From assembly GCA_033675265.1 (NCBI GenBank), contig JAUJYZ010000630.1:186001-250000 (forward strand): 64,000 bases of DNA. Direction: 5' to 3'. This DNA comes from Actinostola sp. cb2023. Its lineage: Eukaryota; Cnidaria; Anthozoa; Actiniaria; Actinostolidae. Shown one piece after another: positions 1 to 13,100 of the stretch (its first letter is position 1; every line of letters starts with the position of its first letter). Below the pieces are notes generated by a model. That model saw only the letters and a list, made by a program, of their open reading frames with translations. It had not been told where the DNA came from and did no database searches. The position numbers were made by a program, and so were the translations under genes.

Positions 1-478
1 CATGCACTGGTCTCTCTTTAGTATTGAATTATATTTGTTTAATTACTGCTATTTAGTACTAATTAGTGCAAAACATTGCACGGCATTATAGTGTTTGTAC
101 TCTAAAATGTTTTCAATATAATTTATGTTTTCATCTAGTTTCTACTCTAATATCTAGTCCTTTGTTTGTAATTGCAGGATGTACTTCAAGAATCCAAGTC
201 CTAAACAAGAGCATTATTTTATTTAAAAAATATTTCACTGACGAGAGAAAAAGTTGTTACATCCTAACTCTGTGTTCATCACGAAATCATCTGTAATTCT
301 TTGTTGGAGTGATATACCAAAATGACAAGTATTAGTTTAATTTTGTAGTAATTGTTCAATTGGAATGATAATCCATTGTGACATTGAAATTCTGTGAAAT
401 AAACTTTACGTTTTAAACAATAACTCCTGTGTTTAATTTTCCTGGCAAAGGCATCAAACAGAAGGGACGTCAAACATT

Positions 479-767
479 TAAGCTTATACACCTATTTCAA
501 AAAAGGTTGTCAGAGAGAAAGGAGATAGGAGATAGGAGAATGCTTATTAAAAGACCAAAGTTGACTGCTGGTCAGTTTAAATTATTCTATCTTGGTTTCG
601 TAATAATTACTTACAATTACTGAAAGCTTTATGAACTAAATTGTCAAGTTATTTGCATATACATACACATCTATAGTACCATCTGGTCTTAGAATGACCA
701 TTCACCATTCTCCTATCGCCTTTCTCTCTGACAACCTTTTTCGAACTAGGTGTATACATGTAAGCTT
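479..767. mobile_element. TIR element, family CACCTATTTCAAAAAAGG, copy 1
   Basis: The left arm reads CACCTATTTCAAAAAAGG, then a GTTGTC and AGAGAGAAAGG stretch. The right arm (about 710-752) is its inverted complement. Outer flanks with AAGCTTATACACC also match in inverted orientation. The interior has no coding capacity, as in a non-autonomous DNA transposon. A second, diverged copy lies at 2546-2715. Both share GGTCTTRGAATGACC-like sequence just inside the right arm. Confidence 0.7.
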
Positions 768-1257
768 ATGCATTTTCCTCACTCATTTTCCATCCCTTTT
801 CCATCCCTTCCAGGACTCAAGTAGTTATTTAATCTTAGATTATTTGAAAGCAGTTTGAGATCTTCAAGATATTGAAAGGTCAGGATTCTAGTTATAATCA
901 AACTCACGACCAGCGATGTAACTCCATCTATTGACAGAAAGCTATATGTACAGAAGTCATGCAAACATGCAGTCGAGCCAGTCGAGTTATTTTCAGTAAC
1001 TCATGATGGATGTTTATTTTATTCCACGTTTGAAAAATTCAGAAGGCGAGCAAGGTCAATGTTCGTAAATCGAGATCGTACATAGCCCTTCATCAGACAT
1101 ATAGTCTCCCTCGTCACGCAACTGTCAGTCATTGTCAGGTCTCTCCTCACGCAACTGACATTGTCCTTTTCATAAGCCCGAGTGTACGCTCATTGAGCGT
1201 CTTGTTAATAATTCTGTCTATGTGTATTATCATGTGTACATCGTATATAAAATTTCA

Positions 1258-1404
1258 GGGTCTTAGTTTTCTAGGTCTTAGTTTTCTAGGTCTTAGTTTT
1301 CTAGGTCTTAGTTTTCTAGGTCTTAGTTTTCTAGGTCTTAGTTTTCTAGGTCTTAGTTTTCTGGGTCTTAGTTTTCCCTGGTGTCTAGAAAACTAAGACC
1401 CTGA
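1258..1404. repeat. 15-bp minisatellite, array 1
   Basis: Eight near-perfect copies of GGTCTTAGTTTTCTA are followed at 1381-1404 by an inverted copy (TAGAAAACTAAGACC). The preceding roughly 55 bases (AATTCTGTCTATGTG... ending ATATAAAATTTCAG) recur before the second array, so the whole unit looks like a dispersed element carrying an internal tandem array. Confidence 0.85.
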
Positions 1405-1817
1405 AAATTTAGAAACTAAAAATTTAGAAACTGAAAATTTAGAACTGAATTTTATATACACTGTATGCATAAAAACTTTTGTAATAACCTTGAAACTTTA
1501 ACAGCCAAAATAAAATAAAATGTTTACGTATTATTTCTGGCTGCTTCGTTATGTCACACGACACGCTTAAATTATACAGGCGGCGGCAGTGTTCGTTGAC
1601 CATCACGCTGGCCCATCGTAAAGTCCATTCACAACTACAGGGATTTCATTTTATAGTCCAAGCTCTCCGTTATGGTGTAAGTTTATATTTTGGCTGTTTA
1701 AGTTTCCATTTCGGATTTCCTTTGCTGTCGAAATTCGATTTAACCGCTCAAGACGAAAAGCTGCATTTTATAATTCTGTCTGTGTATTATTATGTGTACA
1801 GCGTATATAAAATTTCA

Positions 1818-1950
1818 GGGTCTTAGTTTTCTAGGTCTTAGTTTTCTAGGTCTTAGTTTTCTAGGTCTTAGTTTTCTAGGTCTTAGTTTTCTAGGTCTTA
1901 GTTTTCTAGGTCTTAGGTCTTAGGTCTTAGTTTTCTAGGTCTTAGTTTTC
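1818..1950. repeat. 15-bp minisatellite, array 2
   Basis: A second array of GGTCTTAGTTTTCTA, with a local slippage (GGTCTTAGGTCTTAGG) near 1915-1925. It is preceded by the same flank as array 1 (about 1765-1817) and followed by TAGACACC, the complement of the GTGTCTA that follows array 1. Confidence 0.85.
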
Positions 1951-2320
1951 TAGACACCCCATCAAGATGTCAAATATTTCAGAAAGTTTGACGACTCTTC
2001 GTCATTGATCGTGATTCGGCTCAGCTTTTCTCACTTTTCTTCGTGTTTCGTGTTCACAGGATACAAAAACAAAGTGTAACAAGCATTCTTCTGCAATTTT
2101 CTGACAGAAAATAGCATTCTTCAAATCGTTTTTCGTGTCAAAACAGTAAACTAAACAAATAAAAGTTGTCGAGTCGCCTTGCCATTTTGATTTCTTTCGT
2201 GAGATTTGATTGGATGATAGGCGATTTCTGACGCTTTTCAGGAGAATTGAAATTTTGATCACTAAAATCTCACGTAAATAAAGGAGTTTTACGAAAGAAA
2301 TCCTTGTAGTTATTTTATAA

Positions 2321-2462
2321 AACAAATAGAAAACGTTTTCCCGTATTTACATAGCCTGATACTGAAACACTCGGGAAAGTTTGGGAGAAGTCTCGAGCTC
2401 TGTGTAAAACCTCGCCGGAGGCTCGGTTTTACACAATAGCTCTCGACTTCTCCCAAACTTCC

Positions 2463-2493
<31 letters not shown>

Positions 2494-2513
2494 GAAACGT
2501 TTTCTATTTGTTA
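2321..2513. mobile_element. Palindromic hairpin element (MITE-like)
   Basis: The left arm (AACAAATAGAAAACG, then TTTTCCCGTATTTACATAGC) is complementary to the right arm ending TTTCTATTTGTT. The arms continue inward through a CTCGGGAAAGTTTGGGAGAAG stretch and pair along most of the 190 bases. The small loop contains GCCGGAGGC. No coding capacity. Confidence 0.75.
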
Positions 2514-2545
2514 AATAGTAGTTTTCCATTTCAATGCACCTTAGT

Positions 2546-2715
2546 ATAACTATTTCAAAAAAGGTTGTCGAAGACATCCGGTCATTCCAAGACCGAACTG
2601 CATTATAGTTACAATAGCATACAGCTTTTCATACAGGAAGTGTCAAATTTGGCTATTCAAGCGGTCTTGGAATGACCTATAATCCTTGACAACATTTTTT
2701 GAAATAGGTCAGTAT
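2546..2715. mobile_element. TIR element, family CACCTATTTCAAAAAAGG, copy 2
   Basis: The left arm reads CTATTTCAAAAAAGGTTGTC and the right arm is its near-perfect complement ending GAAATAGG. An inner pair, GGTCATTCCAAGACC and GGTCTTGGAATGACC, extends the palindrome. Same family as the element at 479-767. Confidence 0.75.
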
Positions 2716-3042
2716 ATCATTTGTCAGAGATAGGAGATCAATTTTACAAAGCAATTAAGGAGCAATTGATTAAAATATATGTATACAGTATGTACATTTC
2801 TTTGTGTTTTAAACATGTACATCGTACGTACAGACACCGGTAGGCGGAAGTACGATACACAATTTTGGCGCGAAAATGTCGACGCGCGCGCGTCTGTTTT
2901 TCCCGCCACAACTACATGCACTTCAAATCTTCTCAATCTTTGACAACAAGTGTTTCTATCGCACCATATTGTTTCCAAAATGAACTAATTTTTGTTCGTA
3001 TTTGAAGTCATCCTACTTAAAAGGAAACGAAGAACTAATAAC

Positions 3043-4137
3043 ATGCTAGAGGTAAATATTTATGAATTATTTTCATGTTTTAATGGCGCTTTACTGCTGC
3101 TAGATGTGCGAGAAAATGGCGCAGGGACAACGAACTACATTCGGTAGTAAGACTTTTACAACTGTTTTTGCAGAGACTGCACTCCGCAGCCACGACAGGT
3201 TGCTTTAGTCCAACAATAATATTTTGTACAAGATAAAATCTAATGTGTTGCTTCGTTTCTTTTCTGACAGAATGAGTTCTTCAGCTCCTTTACGAAGCAG
3301 CAAAACAAATCTTCGCTGGACTCCGATATCTGTTTGGATGTTCAAAATAAAGATAAGCTTAAAGAAAAGAAGTCAAACCAAGTAACAGTGTGAGTAATTA
3401 AACGATGTTTATACGATTTATTGTCATTCACTGTTGTTGTTTTGACTGTTTGTATTATTTGCTGTTGTTGTTATTTTTTATCATGATTTGTGGCACTGAA
3501 CTTGTTGTTGGTTGTCGTTGTTATTGTTGTTTTGTTGCTGTTGCTACTGGCTTACTACTGCTGGCAGGGGCGAGGCAGGGGCGGATTTAGGGTGGGGCCC
3601 AAATAATTATTTACATAAAATTTGGCTGAAACCAATGTCCCACCTGAACGCTCCTCCTCCTGGTTGATGTTTCTATTTTGCTTTTCAGACATCCATTCCG
3701 TGTATCAAGCGCACCAAGACTCCCAACAGCCCCTTTAGACTTCGATGACTTTTTCTCGCAAACTCAAAGTTCTCAAAAGGACGTTGTGTCAACACAAGCT
3801 TTCCACAACAATTGCACCAGCTTTGGAATGTCAAAAGATTTCCCTCGCAAAATATTACAAGAGAAACACAGAAACCAAAAAGCGATTTTACCTGATACTA
3901 AAAGTGATCACTTCGAAAACGAACTTTTTCATTCGCCTCCAAGAAACGAGATAATTAATGATGATGATTACAATGATGAAAAGTACATGTATCCAGATGA
4001 TTCTCCCGAGTTATTTACGCCTTACCAGTCTACTGGACAACAAGATCATTGGGAGACATTTGCAGATGAACAGGAACATGGTACGTAAAATCGATTTCAT
4101 AGTGAGAAAAGAAACATATCGTGATGATGTAAGATGA

Positions 4138-4172
<35 letters not shown>

Positions 4173-7100
4173 ATGATGTTGTGGCCGATTGTTTTGATAG
4201 TGATTATGATTAAGAGGATTATGATTATGGTTAGCATTAAGGTTACTAGATGGTTGAATGTACTGGTAATACAAAATAGCCATAAATGTTTTTTTTTTTC
4301 TGATACAGAAACGATAATTTCTGCTGCTTCTGGACTGATTCACAGACCTCCATCTCAGCATCGTTATGAAAACTCTTTCAATACGCCAAATCCTCTCTTG
4401 ATTCCTGGTAAATTTAGTCGAAAATTATTTAGTCCACTTTCACTTTGTTAGCCGAATGTGTTATACATTAATTATTTGTCATCTAGCACGAACGCCAAGC
4501 CATGCTGATCAAGATGGAAGAGAAAAGCTGCGACCAACATCGGAGATACGTATCCTTTGTAATTAGATTGATGCATACACCTGTGTATAAGCATCGCAGT
4601 GTCCACGCAGATAGACTTTCTTAAGACTACGTATAAGGATACGATGGAAAATCAGTTAGTGAGATACTATAACTATTTCTTCCTTAATTAGCCGCACAGC
4701 CGAGCAATACCGCTCTGTCTTTAGTCAGTTCCCGTACTTCAATATCGTTCAATCTCGAGTTTTTGATGAGGTAAGGATTTGTTAAGCGCAGTAATAAAAT
4801 CGTTTTCCATTACGACGACGAAATTGCACGAAACAAGTGCGCTCTTTGCAATCATGCATGAGACTGTTAACATTTACTACTAGCATTATAATGCTTCGTG
4901 TGCCCCTAAATATATAATCCATAGAAGTACATGCGTATATATATTGCTTATTTTTTATACTAGGTATTTTATACCGATAAACCTCTTGTTGTTTGCGCAC
5001 CCACTGGAGCAGGGAAGACTGTAATCTTTGAGCTTGCAATAATCCGTCTCTTGATGACCGCTGGTGCTTCGATACAAAAGACAAGGATAGTGTACAGTAA
5101 GTCTCTGGCTCTCGAAAAAAAGTTGACATCCTTTATTAGTAATCACTGTGCAATTGCCATCCAACGAGACACTTTGCGCAAATTATTGTTATCACTGGAA
5201 ATTAAAGCACAAGTCCATGAAAAAGTTTGTAGATATATGCTCATGATCCGGCTTGGCGTAGAACGCGATTCAGCAACTTTATTAATCAGATTAATAATTG
5301 TTAAGACTAACTTTGAATTTGAAACATACTCATGCTTATTTTCACACAATGCAAATTTCCAAAATTTCAAGAGTGCGCATTTTTACTCAATTTGTTCTAT
5401 GAACGCAAGAAACGAAGGGTTATCAAACAAGCATCTGATCTATTTTTTAGTGGCCCCAATGAAAGCTTTGTGTAGTGAGAGGTGTCAGGACTGGTCTTCC
5501 AAGTTTGGCAATTTAGGTTTAAAGTGTAGAGAAGTGACAGGTGACAGTGAACTTGATGACTATTTGGAATTAAAAGATACCCACATTGTTACGACAACAC
5601 CGGTAAGAATATTGCTCCATATTTCATAATCATGTAATACTGTAACACTGTGAGTATTGCATAGCAATTTTGTCAGTATTATCGTTCCTTTAGATCTATA
5701 TCCAGGCCAACTAGCTACTTGCGTATTCTCCTCCAAAAAGAATTGTTTCATTTTATATTTAGTTTAGTTAAGAAAACCAGCGATAATAGGCGACGTTTCG
5801 TTGGATTTCTTAATAAACTGCTTGGGAAAAGTTACTCTTATCATCATTTTATATTCGTGACTATAGGAAAAATGGGACAGCATGACAAGGAAATGGAAGG
5901 ATAACAGATCATTGGTTCAAAGCGTTCGTCTTTTCTTAGTTGACGAGGTAGGCGCATAATATTGTAAATTTGTTGGTTTGTTCTGTTGGAGACGTGAAAG
6001 TACGCATGCAAGCAATGCAAGCAGCCATCAAACCAAATGATCATTACTGACATGATATGCATGTTAATTTAACTATAAAGCGCTCTATTATAATTTTACA
6101 CTAGAATGCTCTCCCATTTGTGATTGTTTTATCATGCTATTAAGACTTAGTCTGCATTAAATGATTCCAGGTTCATATTCTAAATGACGGAGATCGTGGT
6201 GCTACGGTAGAGGCTGTCATAAGCCGCATGAAAACGGTTCACACAACATTAAGTCGCGGTAAAAAAGAGTCGATGTCTGACGCAAACATGCGATTGATAG
6301 CTATCTCTGCTACAATTCCTAATGTGGAAGACGTAAGTGTTGTATTAATTCAAAAAGTTCTCTAAAAACAGAACTTTATTAGGGCAATAAACTGGGTGTG
6401 GTCATTACTTTCTACAATTACGAAATTACCGGTACCTATGTTATTGCATTAGATTGCTTCATGGATTGGAGGAATAGACAGGCCTGCATCAAGCTACAGG
6501 TATGACTTTATTTATTTGGTGATGATATTGGATAAGACATTCTTTGACTGGATAATAATAATTATCCACATAGTAAATGCAAGGAACACAAATGCAAACT
6601 GAATGGGCTATACAGTAGACCATTGAAAATCGTCATTTGGGGCCATTAATTTTTTTGCGCATTTTGCATGGACAATAGTATATTTCAGCCTGACTCTGAA
6701 AAACAGGGGTTCTTTTATGCGGATTTTTACTCTATTCCATTAGCGAAACTGATTTGTGGTCCAGTACACTAGAGGCACCATAGCGATATTTCGTATGTAT
6801 GGGCTTCTAGTGGTAAAAGAGGCGCGCACGCGAGTTAATTAGCCATTTCAAAAACGAGTGGAGAACTGGGAACGAGTTTTTAGAATTAATCTAATTAAAT
6901 AATGAACCCCATCACAAGAAAGAGCATATTCGATAGGTTTAGTTAGATATTGAACGAGTAACAGCTTTCCAAACATCTCAAAAATTACAAAGAAATGTAA
7001 TATGTTACAGGGGACAAGTGTCCCCAGTCCTCCACTCGTTTTTGAAAAAACTTTTTTGTAAATGACGACAAACAGATCAACCTCTACATTCAAAATAAGT

Positions 7101-10100
7101 TTACAGTAAAACAATCTCAAATCAAAAGAATATCGTACATCCATGTGAGAACAAACCCTCGAACGTGTCAACAAGAAAAATATTTAATTTTTTAAAAACT
7201 GAACGGATTCGGTCAAAACATCAAAGAAAATCAATTTAAGGGCAATGAAAAGGAATTAATAAGAAAACGATGAACACGAAGAAAAAATTGAAAAAAAAAT
7301 TGACCGGCCGGCCAGGAATCGAACCCGCGCGCTACTTCGGTAATTTATGCAAAACACCAAAAATCGACCATACACCCAGACTTAAGTGCTGGGTCATCGT
7401 ATGTTACGTATAGGAAGAAGATTTCGGCCTCATCCGCGCTATCGGGTAGTACACAATCAGCGAAGTAGTCAAAGAGGGAGGGAACAGTCGTATCCTAGTC
7501 CTAAATGACTGCCCCTTACCACATCAAGCTATCTGTACTTCCGATTGTTTTCGAGAGTAAATTTAGTAGTCTATCGTGTGACGGTTATTGTTATGGAAAT
7601 TTATTGACTAACGTAGCCCTCTGGAAATACGCTGGACCGCGACACCAGCGACCCGTGGATCGACACTCCGTGGACTCCAACTTTTTTTTCCCTTTTTTTT
7701 TCTTCTTGTCTTTTCTGTCGTTGCAAAATGACGTTATCAATACATTGGTATATTTTGAGTTGTAAAGAACAAAATATTAAAAAAATAATATTTAATACAA
7801 TATCAATAATTAATTAATTAATTAATTAATGCAATATCGCACACAATTACTTGCTGAGGATATCATGCTGTGTTGACTTGCTATACAAGCATCAAGAGTT
7901 CCAGACTTCCGGTGCGCGCGCAATGCATTGTGAGATTATTACAAAGGAAAAGTGAGCACCAAGTGAGCAAAAACATAGCTTGGGCTCCCTGTGTCTAGAA
8001 TTGGTGCTCACTTTTCCTTTGCAATAATCTCATAATGCATTGCGCGTGTACCGGAAGTCTGGAACTCTTGATGCTTGTATCTGAACCGACCGGAAGTCAG
8101 ACAAGTGAGTCACACAAGTACCTTGTAATTAATTATACGCAACTCAGCCCATGAGCTGCTGGACTTTAATAAACTTTATATCCAGGTATATTTTTCTCTT
8201 TCTTCTTTCTAACTAGCAGAAGAAGTTGATGCGTATTTTACAGGACTTGTACTATCCCATAATTTCTATTGTCACATATGGCTATAGTCCATTGAAAATC
8301 GTGATTTTGGGCCATTTTTGAGCATTTTGCATGGGGCTATAGGCCATTGAAAATCGTCATTTTGGGCCATTTTTGAGCATTTTGCATGGTCTATAGGCCA
8401 TTGAAAATCGTCATATTTTGGGCCATTTTTGAGCATTTTGCATGGGCTATAGTCTATCACAAATCGTCATTTTGGGCCATTTTTGATGATTAATTAGAGA
8501 GGACTAATTAGAGAGCTTCAGATTCGAATACGAGTACGACTACGAGTACGATTTTTCGCCGTTACGATCATAGGCAGCCCAACCAGATAGTCCATTGAAA
8601 ATCGTCATTTTGGGCCATTTTTGAGGATTTTGCATGGGCTTATATAGTCCATTGAAAATCGTCATTTTGGGCCATTTTTCAGCATTTTGCACGGGGGATA
8701 GTCAATTGCAAATCGTTATTTTGGGCCATTTTGCATAGGCTATAGTCCATTGAAAATCGTCATTTTGGGCCTTTTTTGGCCATTTTGCACGGGGGATAGT
8801 CAATTGATGTCCTGCATCATTGAACATTTGCTCCTGTTGGGATCCAGTATCACGCGAACAGCGTTTTTTGTCAATGCTTTGTTTACTAATGCACGTGAGG
8901 CCCGATTGATCCAGCAATTTGTTCACTATGACCGCTAAAGCAGATTCGTACGTGACTGGTTTATCATTTCTGAATTCATATTTTTCCTTTGACAATGTGT
9001 AAATCAGGTAGCTAAAATATAAGAGAGGATGGAAAAGCTTCATATGTTTCCTCAACGGGAAAATATATCACAAATTCGAACTAACTTATTGATCTCGTGC
9101 GTGTAAACAGTTGGAAATTGCCTTCAAAAAACGTCCTTGCCGAGCCATAATTTATTTGCGAATTCGCCGGCCTATGTAGCTTCTACATACAGACCGAGAT
9201 ACAGAGCACCAATATGATGTTCACAATTACCAAACAAAGAGTTTTAGATTTCATTTTGCCACCGCTTAATTAAGTTTAATATACATGTATTTTATATCAA
9301 AATGCGCGTACAATTACAGAGCATTAGAATCCGGCGGTAGGTTTTTGATTGACACAATTCCCAAAGAATTCAGAGGGATTTTGTGTGCAGCGTATGTCAC
9401 GCTCTCCTATATCTCTTCAGAGATTTCAGTTCGATTGACTTTGAAGAAACGGAAAATGCCACCTTCAAACCTCTTTATTTGTGCTTGAATTGCCAGCTTA
9501 TTCATTCTTTACATATTCGTCTTTGATATTCCGTTGGTAGGTTTTTGATTTGTATTTTAACAATGCAGTAAAAAGCAAAAATGTATCAAAATCATGCTGT
9601 TTTTCGCCTAAACAAGACTCGCCTCATCTGCATATGTGAAACAATGACCTTTTGTATAACATAATAGGCCATTGAAAATCGTCATTTTGGACCATTTTTT
9701 GAGCATTTTGCATCGGCTATATATAGTCTATTGAAAATCGTGATTTTGGGCCATTTTTGAGCATTTTGCATGGGCTATAGTCTATCACAAATCGTCATTT
9801 TGGGCCATTTTTGAGGATTAATTAGAGAGGACTAATTAGAGAGCTTCAGATTCGAATACGAGTACGACTACGAGTACGATTTTTCGCCGTTACGATCATA
9901 GGCAGCCCAACCAGATAGTCCATTGAAAATCGTCATTTTGGGCCATTTTTGAGGATTTTGCATGGGCTATATAGTCCATTGAAAATCGTCATTTTGGGCC
10001 ATTTTTCAGCATTTTGCACGGGGGATAGTCGATTGCAAATCGTTATTTTGGGCCATTTTGCATAGGCTATAGTCCATTGAAAATCGTCATTTTGGGCCTT

Positions 10101-13100
10101 TTTTGACCATTTTGCACGGGGGATAGTCGATTGCAAATCGTTATTTTGGGCCATTTTGCATAGGCTATAGGCCATTGAAAATCGTCATTTTGGGCCTTTT
10201 TTGACCATTTTGCACGGGGGATAGTCGATTGCAAATCGTTATTTTGGGCCATTTTGCATAGGCTATAGGTCATTGAAAATCGTCATTTTGGACCATTTTT
10301 GAGCATTTTGCATGGGCTATATATAGGCCATTGAAAATCGTTATATTTTGGGCCATTTTTGAGCATTTTGCATGGGGCATAGGCCATTGAAAACCGTCAT
10401 TTTTGGCCATTCTTCAGCATTTTGCATGGGCTATAGCTATAGGCCATTGAAAATCGTCATTTTGGGCCATTTTTAAACATTTTGCATGGGCTATATAGTC
10501 CACTGAAAATCGTCATTTTGGGCCATCTTTGACCCTAACCCTGGCTGTGGACTGACAGCAACCCTAGATGTTATACCCAAATGTACGTGTGAAACGTCAT
10601 AGTCACATGACCCAATCAGCGTTTTGCTCCGACTGGAATAGAGAGGAACAATTCACGAATACATCAACAAGTTACGAGACATTGAAAATAAAAACACCCA
10701 AGAAATTAAAAGAAATAGAAAATTAAAGAAAATTAAACTCTATCGAAAGAAAAATACAGAATCGACAAGGAAAATAAAATAAATTAAAAATAAACTTTAC
10801 CGCATTTAAAAAACTAAAAGAAGACAAAAATAATTAAAAATAAACTTTACCGAAGAAAGAAAACACAGAATCTAAAAAAAAAAACAACCCTCCGCCGGCT
10901 CGGGAATCGAACCCGCGCGCTACTTCAGTAATTTATGCAAAACACTAAAAATCGACCATACACCCAGACTTAAGTGCTGGGTCACCGTATGTTACGTATA
11001 GGACGAAGATTTCGGCCTCATCCGCGCTATCGGGTAGTACACAATCAGCGAAGTAGTCAAAGAGGGAGGGAACAGTCGTATCCTAGTCCTAAATGACTGC
11101 CCCTTACCACTTCAGCTATCTGTACTTCCGATTGATTTCGAGGGTTAATTTAGTAGTCTATCGTGTCACGCTTATTGTTATGGAAATTTCTTGACTAATG
11201 TAGTCCTCTGGTTAGTGCTGGGATTTGGAAACCAGCGACCCGGGTATCGACTCTCGGTGCGGGCACCATTTCTTTTTTTTGTCCTTATCTTTTTTTTTCT
11301 TTTGGTCGAGTTTTCTTTTTTTTCGTTTTTTTTCGTTTTCCGTTTTCATAGAAAAAAGCTGAATAAAAATAAATACAGTATTTTTACCTAGTTGAATTAT
11401 CCGGTAAAACCTTGACACGGATTTCAAATGTTGAGGTTGCAGCGACATTATTTTTTAATTCGGTGATATTCAATACGATATTCTTTTGATTTTCAGGTTG
11501 TTTTGCTGTTAAACTTAGTTGATCGGTTTTACGTATTGATGTTGAATAAAATTGTTGAGCGGCAAAAACTATTGATGTTGACGATCATTCTTAAATTTTG
11601 TTTTTCATTCCGTCTCATAGAAACAATCACTCACTAGTAGTATCAGTAGCTTCAAAAATGCAAGCTTTGAGTATTTTGCATGCGCTATTGTCCATTTAAA
11701 ATCGTCATTTTGGGCCATTTTTTGTGTAGTCCAGAGTTGGTACTAATTTTATTTAACAGTCTGAAAAGCGAAAATATGCGTGAACAGAGATTAGGTTCGA
11801 TACATAAGGACATAAAAGTTGGTCCCACTTTTCATTATGTAGATCTCGCAATAATAAATCAATAATTATTTGATGCGCGTCATTTTAACAAAAAAATATT
11901 ATTGTGGAAAGTGGTCCAGCTCTGGACAAGTCACTAGTGAAAAACTGTAGTTCACACAAAGATACTTTACGTTTGGTATATTATTTTCCAGCATGGATGA
12001 CACTTATCGTCCCGTTAAACTACGGAAAGTCGTACTTGGATTTCCGATGCATTCCAATATGTCAGCGTTTAAATTTGACTTGTCGCTTAACTACAAGCTG
12101 AGTGGAATCATACAGACGTATTCTGATCATAAACCTACTCTTGTGGTAAGGCAGTCGGTCATTCTTATTTTTAAAATTAAAATTAAAATTAAAATTCTCA
12201 CTAAAGCAATAAAAGGGTACAGGGTTATGTTGAACACGCTTCATTGTCATATGTTATAGTTTTGTTCTACAAGAAAGAGCACTCAGCAAGCTGCAAATAC
12301 CCTTATAAAGGATGCTAGATTCATAGAAAATTCACAACATCGTCAAAGGTACTAATATAACATTTTATATGGGATAAGAGATGACCCAGGGTACCGACCC
12401 AGGGAATGGTCACACCCACATTCAACGGAGAAATTCAAATAGATGTCCATATTCGGATCTGATAACACACATATATATATCCAGTACCGGTGGCGTAGGG
12501 AGACAGTCGAGGTGGAGGTGGACAACTGACAACCTACACTGCATATACTTATAGAGCAGATTTCGTATGACTGTGAAAAAACACGGCGCACGGCACGGCA
12601 CGGTCACGGCACGAATTCATTCGAAATCCTAAATCATCACGGTCACGGCACGGCACGTCCGTACCGTACCGTAAGTTTTTCACAGTCATACGAAATCTGC
12701 TCTAATGTGCACTTGACGTCATTTCCTTTTAGGCTGCAACAAGTTGCCAATTCGTTACATGATTCAAAGCTTAGAGGTATGTTCTTATCGTGGGTTACAG
12801 AGTTTACTTTCGCTTTCCTCTTTTAACCATATAACGACCGTTGGTACGAGAGTAAACTAACTCTAGAACACAGGGTGTTTTAGATTTACGAAAGAAAATT
12901 GTGGCGCGCAACTGTCACTTATATGTTTTTATGTTCGATTTTCCATTTTCACAGAACTCGTCATGTGTGGGGTGGGATATCACCACGCAGGATTGGATAG
13001 CACCGATCGCAAAAACACCGAGAATGCGTTTCTTAATGGGGAACTTCCAGTGCTATGTAAGTACTATGGTGGTGAATTCCTTCGAGTAACACAGTTCCTT

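Larger units (their letters stand above)
1..3042. other. Intergenic region upstream of HFM1
   Basis: I see no convincing gene here. Open frames are short and unlike any family I recognise. The stretch holds two TIR elements of one family (479-767 and 2546-2715), a hairpin element (2321-2513) and two arrays of a 15-bp unit (about 1258-1404 and 1818-1950). Bases 50-75 resemble the inner part of the MITE seen at 17871 and 41514, so a broken copy may run in from the left edge. The last few hundred bases before 3043 should contain the HFM1 promoter and 5' UTR, but I recognise no core promoter element. Confidence 0.6.
6500..11991. other. HFM1 intron 11, repeat-loaded
   Basis: This 5.5-kb intron lies between exons 6453-6499 and 11992-12145, while most other HFM1 introns are 70-700 bases. 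It contains arrays of a 54-bp satellite (about 8277-8805, 9662-10535, 11668-11722), two copies of a repeat with tRNA-like modules (7309-7690, 10904-11275) and a 197-bp palindrome (7884-8080). Bases 6841-7190 hold AACGAGTGGAGAACTGGG and a weaker inverted partner near 7020-7040. The stretch 8806-9660 shows no gene and no clear repeat. Confidence 0.8.

Noticed and set aside
2002..2325. 107-codon - strand frame as a gene
   Set aside because: No recognisable family; it overlaps the edge of a hairpin element, with no supporting splice structure.
4134..4451. 105-codon frame starting with poly M/V
   Set aside because: It begins in a GAT microsatellite and overlaps HFM1 exon 4309-4407 in another frame.
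5051..5629. 192-codon + strand frame as one unspliced HFM1 exon
   Set aside because: It bridges two true exons through an intron in a different frame; splicing TAC-A to TG-GCC restores the conserved VYMAPMKAL stretch.
7505..7765. 86-codon + strand frame
   Set aside because: It lies within the tRNA-like repeat and its T-rich tail.
11190..11265. Genuine tRNA gene on the + strand
   Set aside because: The anticodon stem-loop length and 5' half do not fit a functional tRNA, and the sequence is part of a two-copy repeat.
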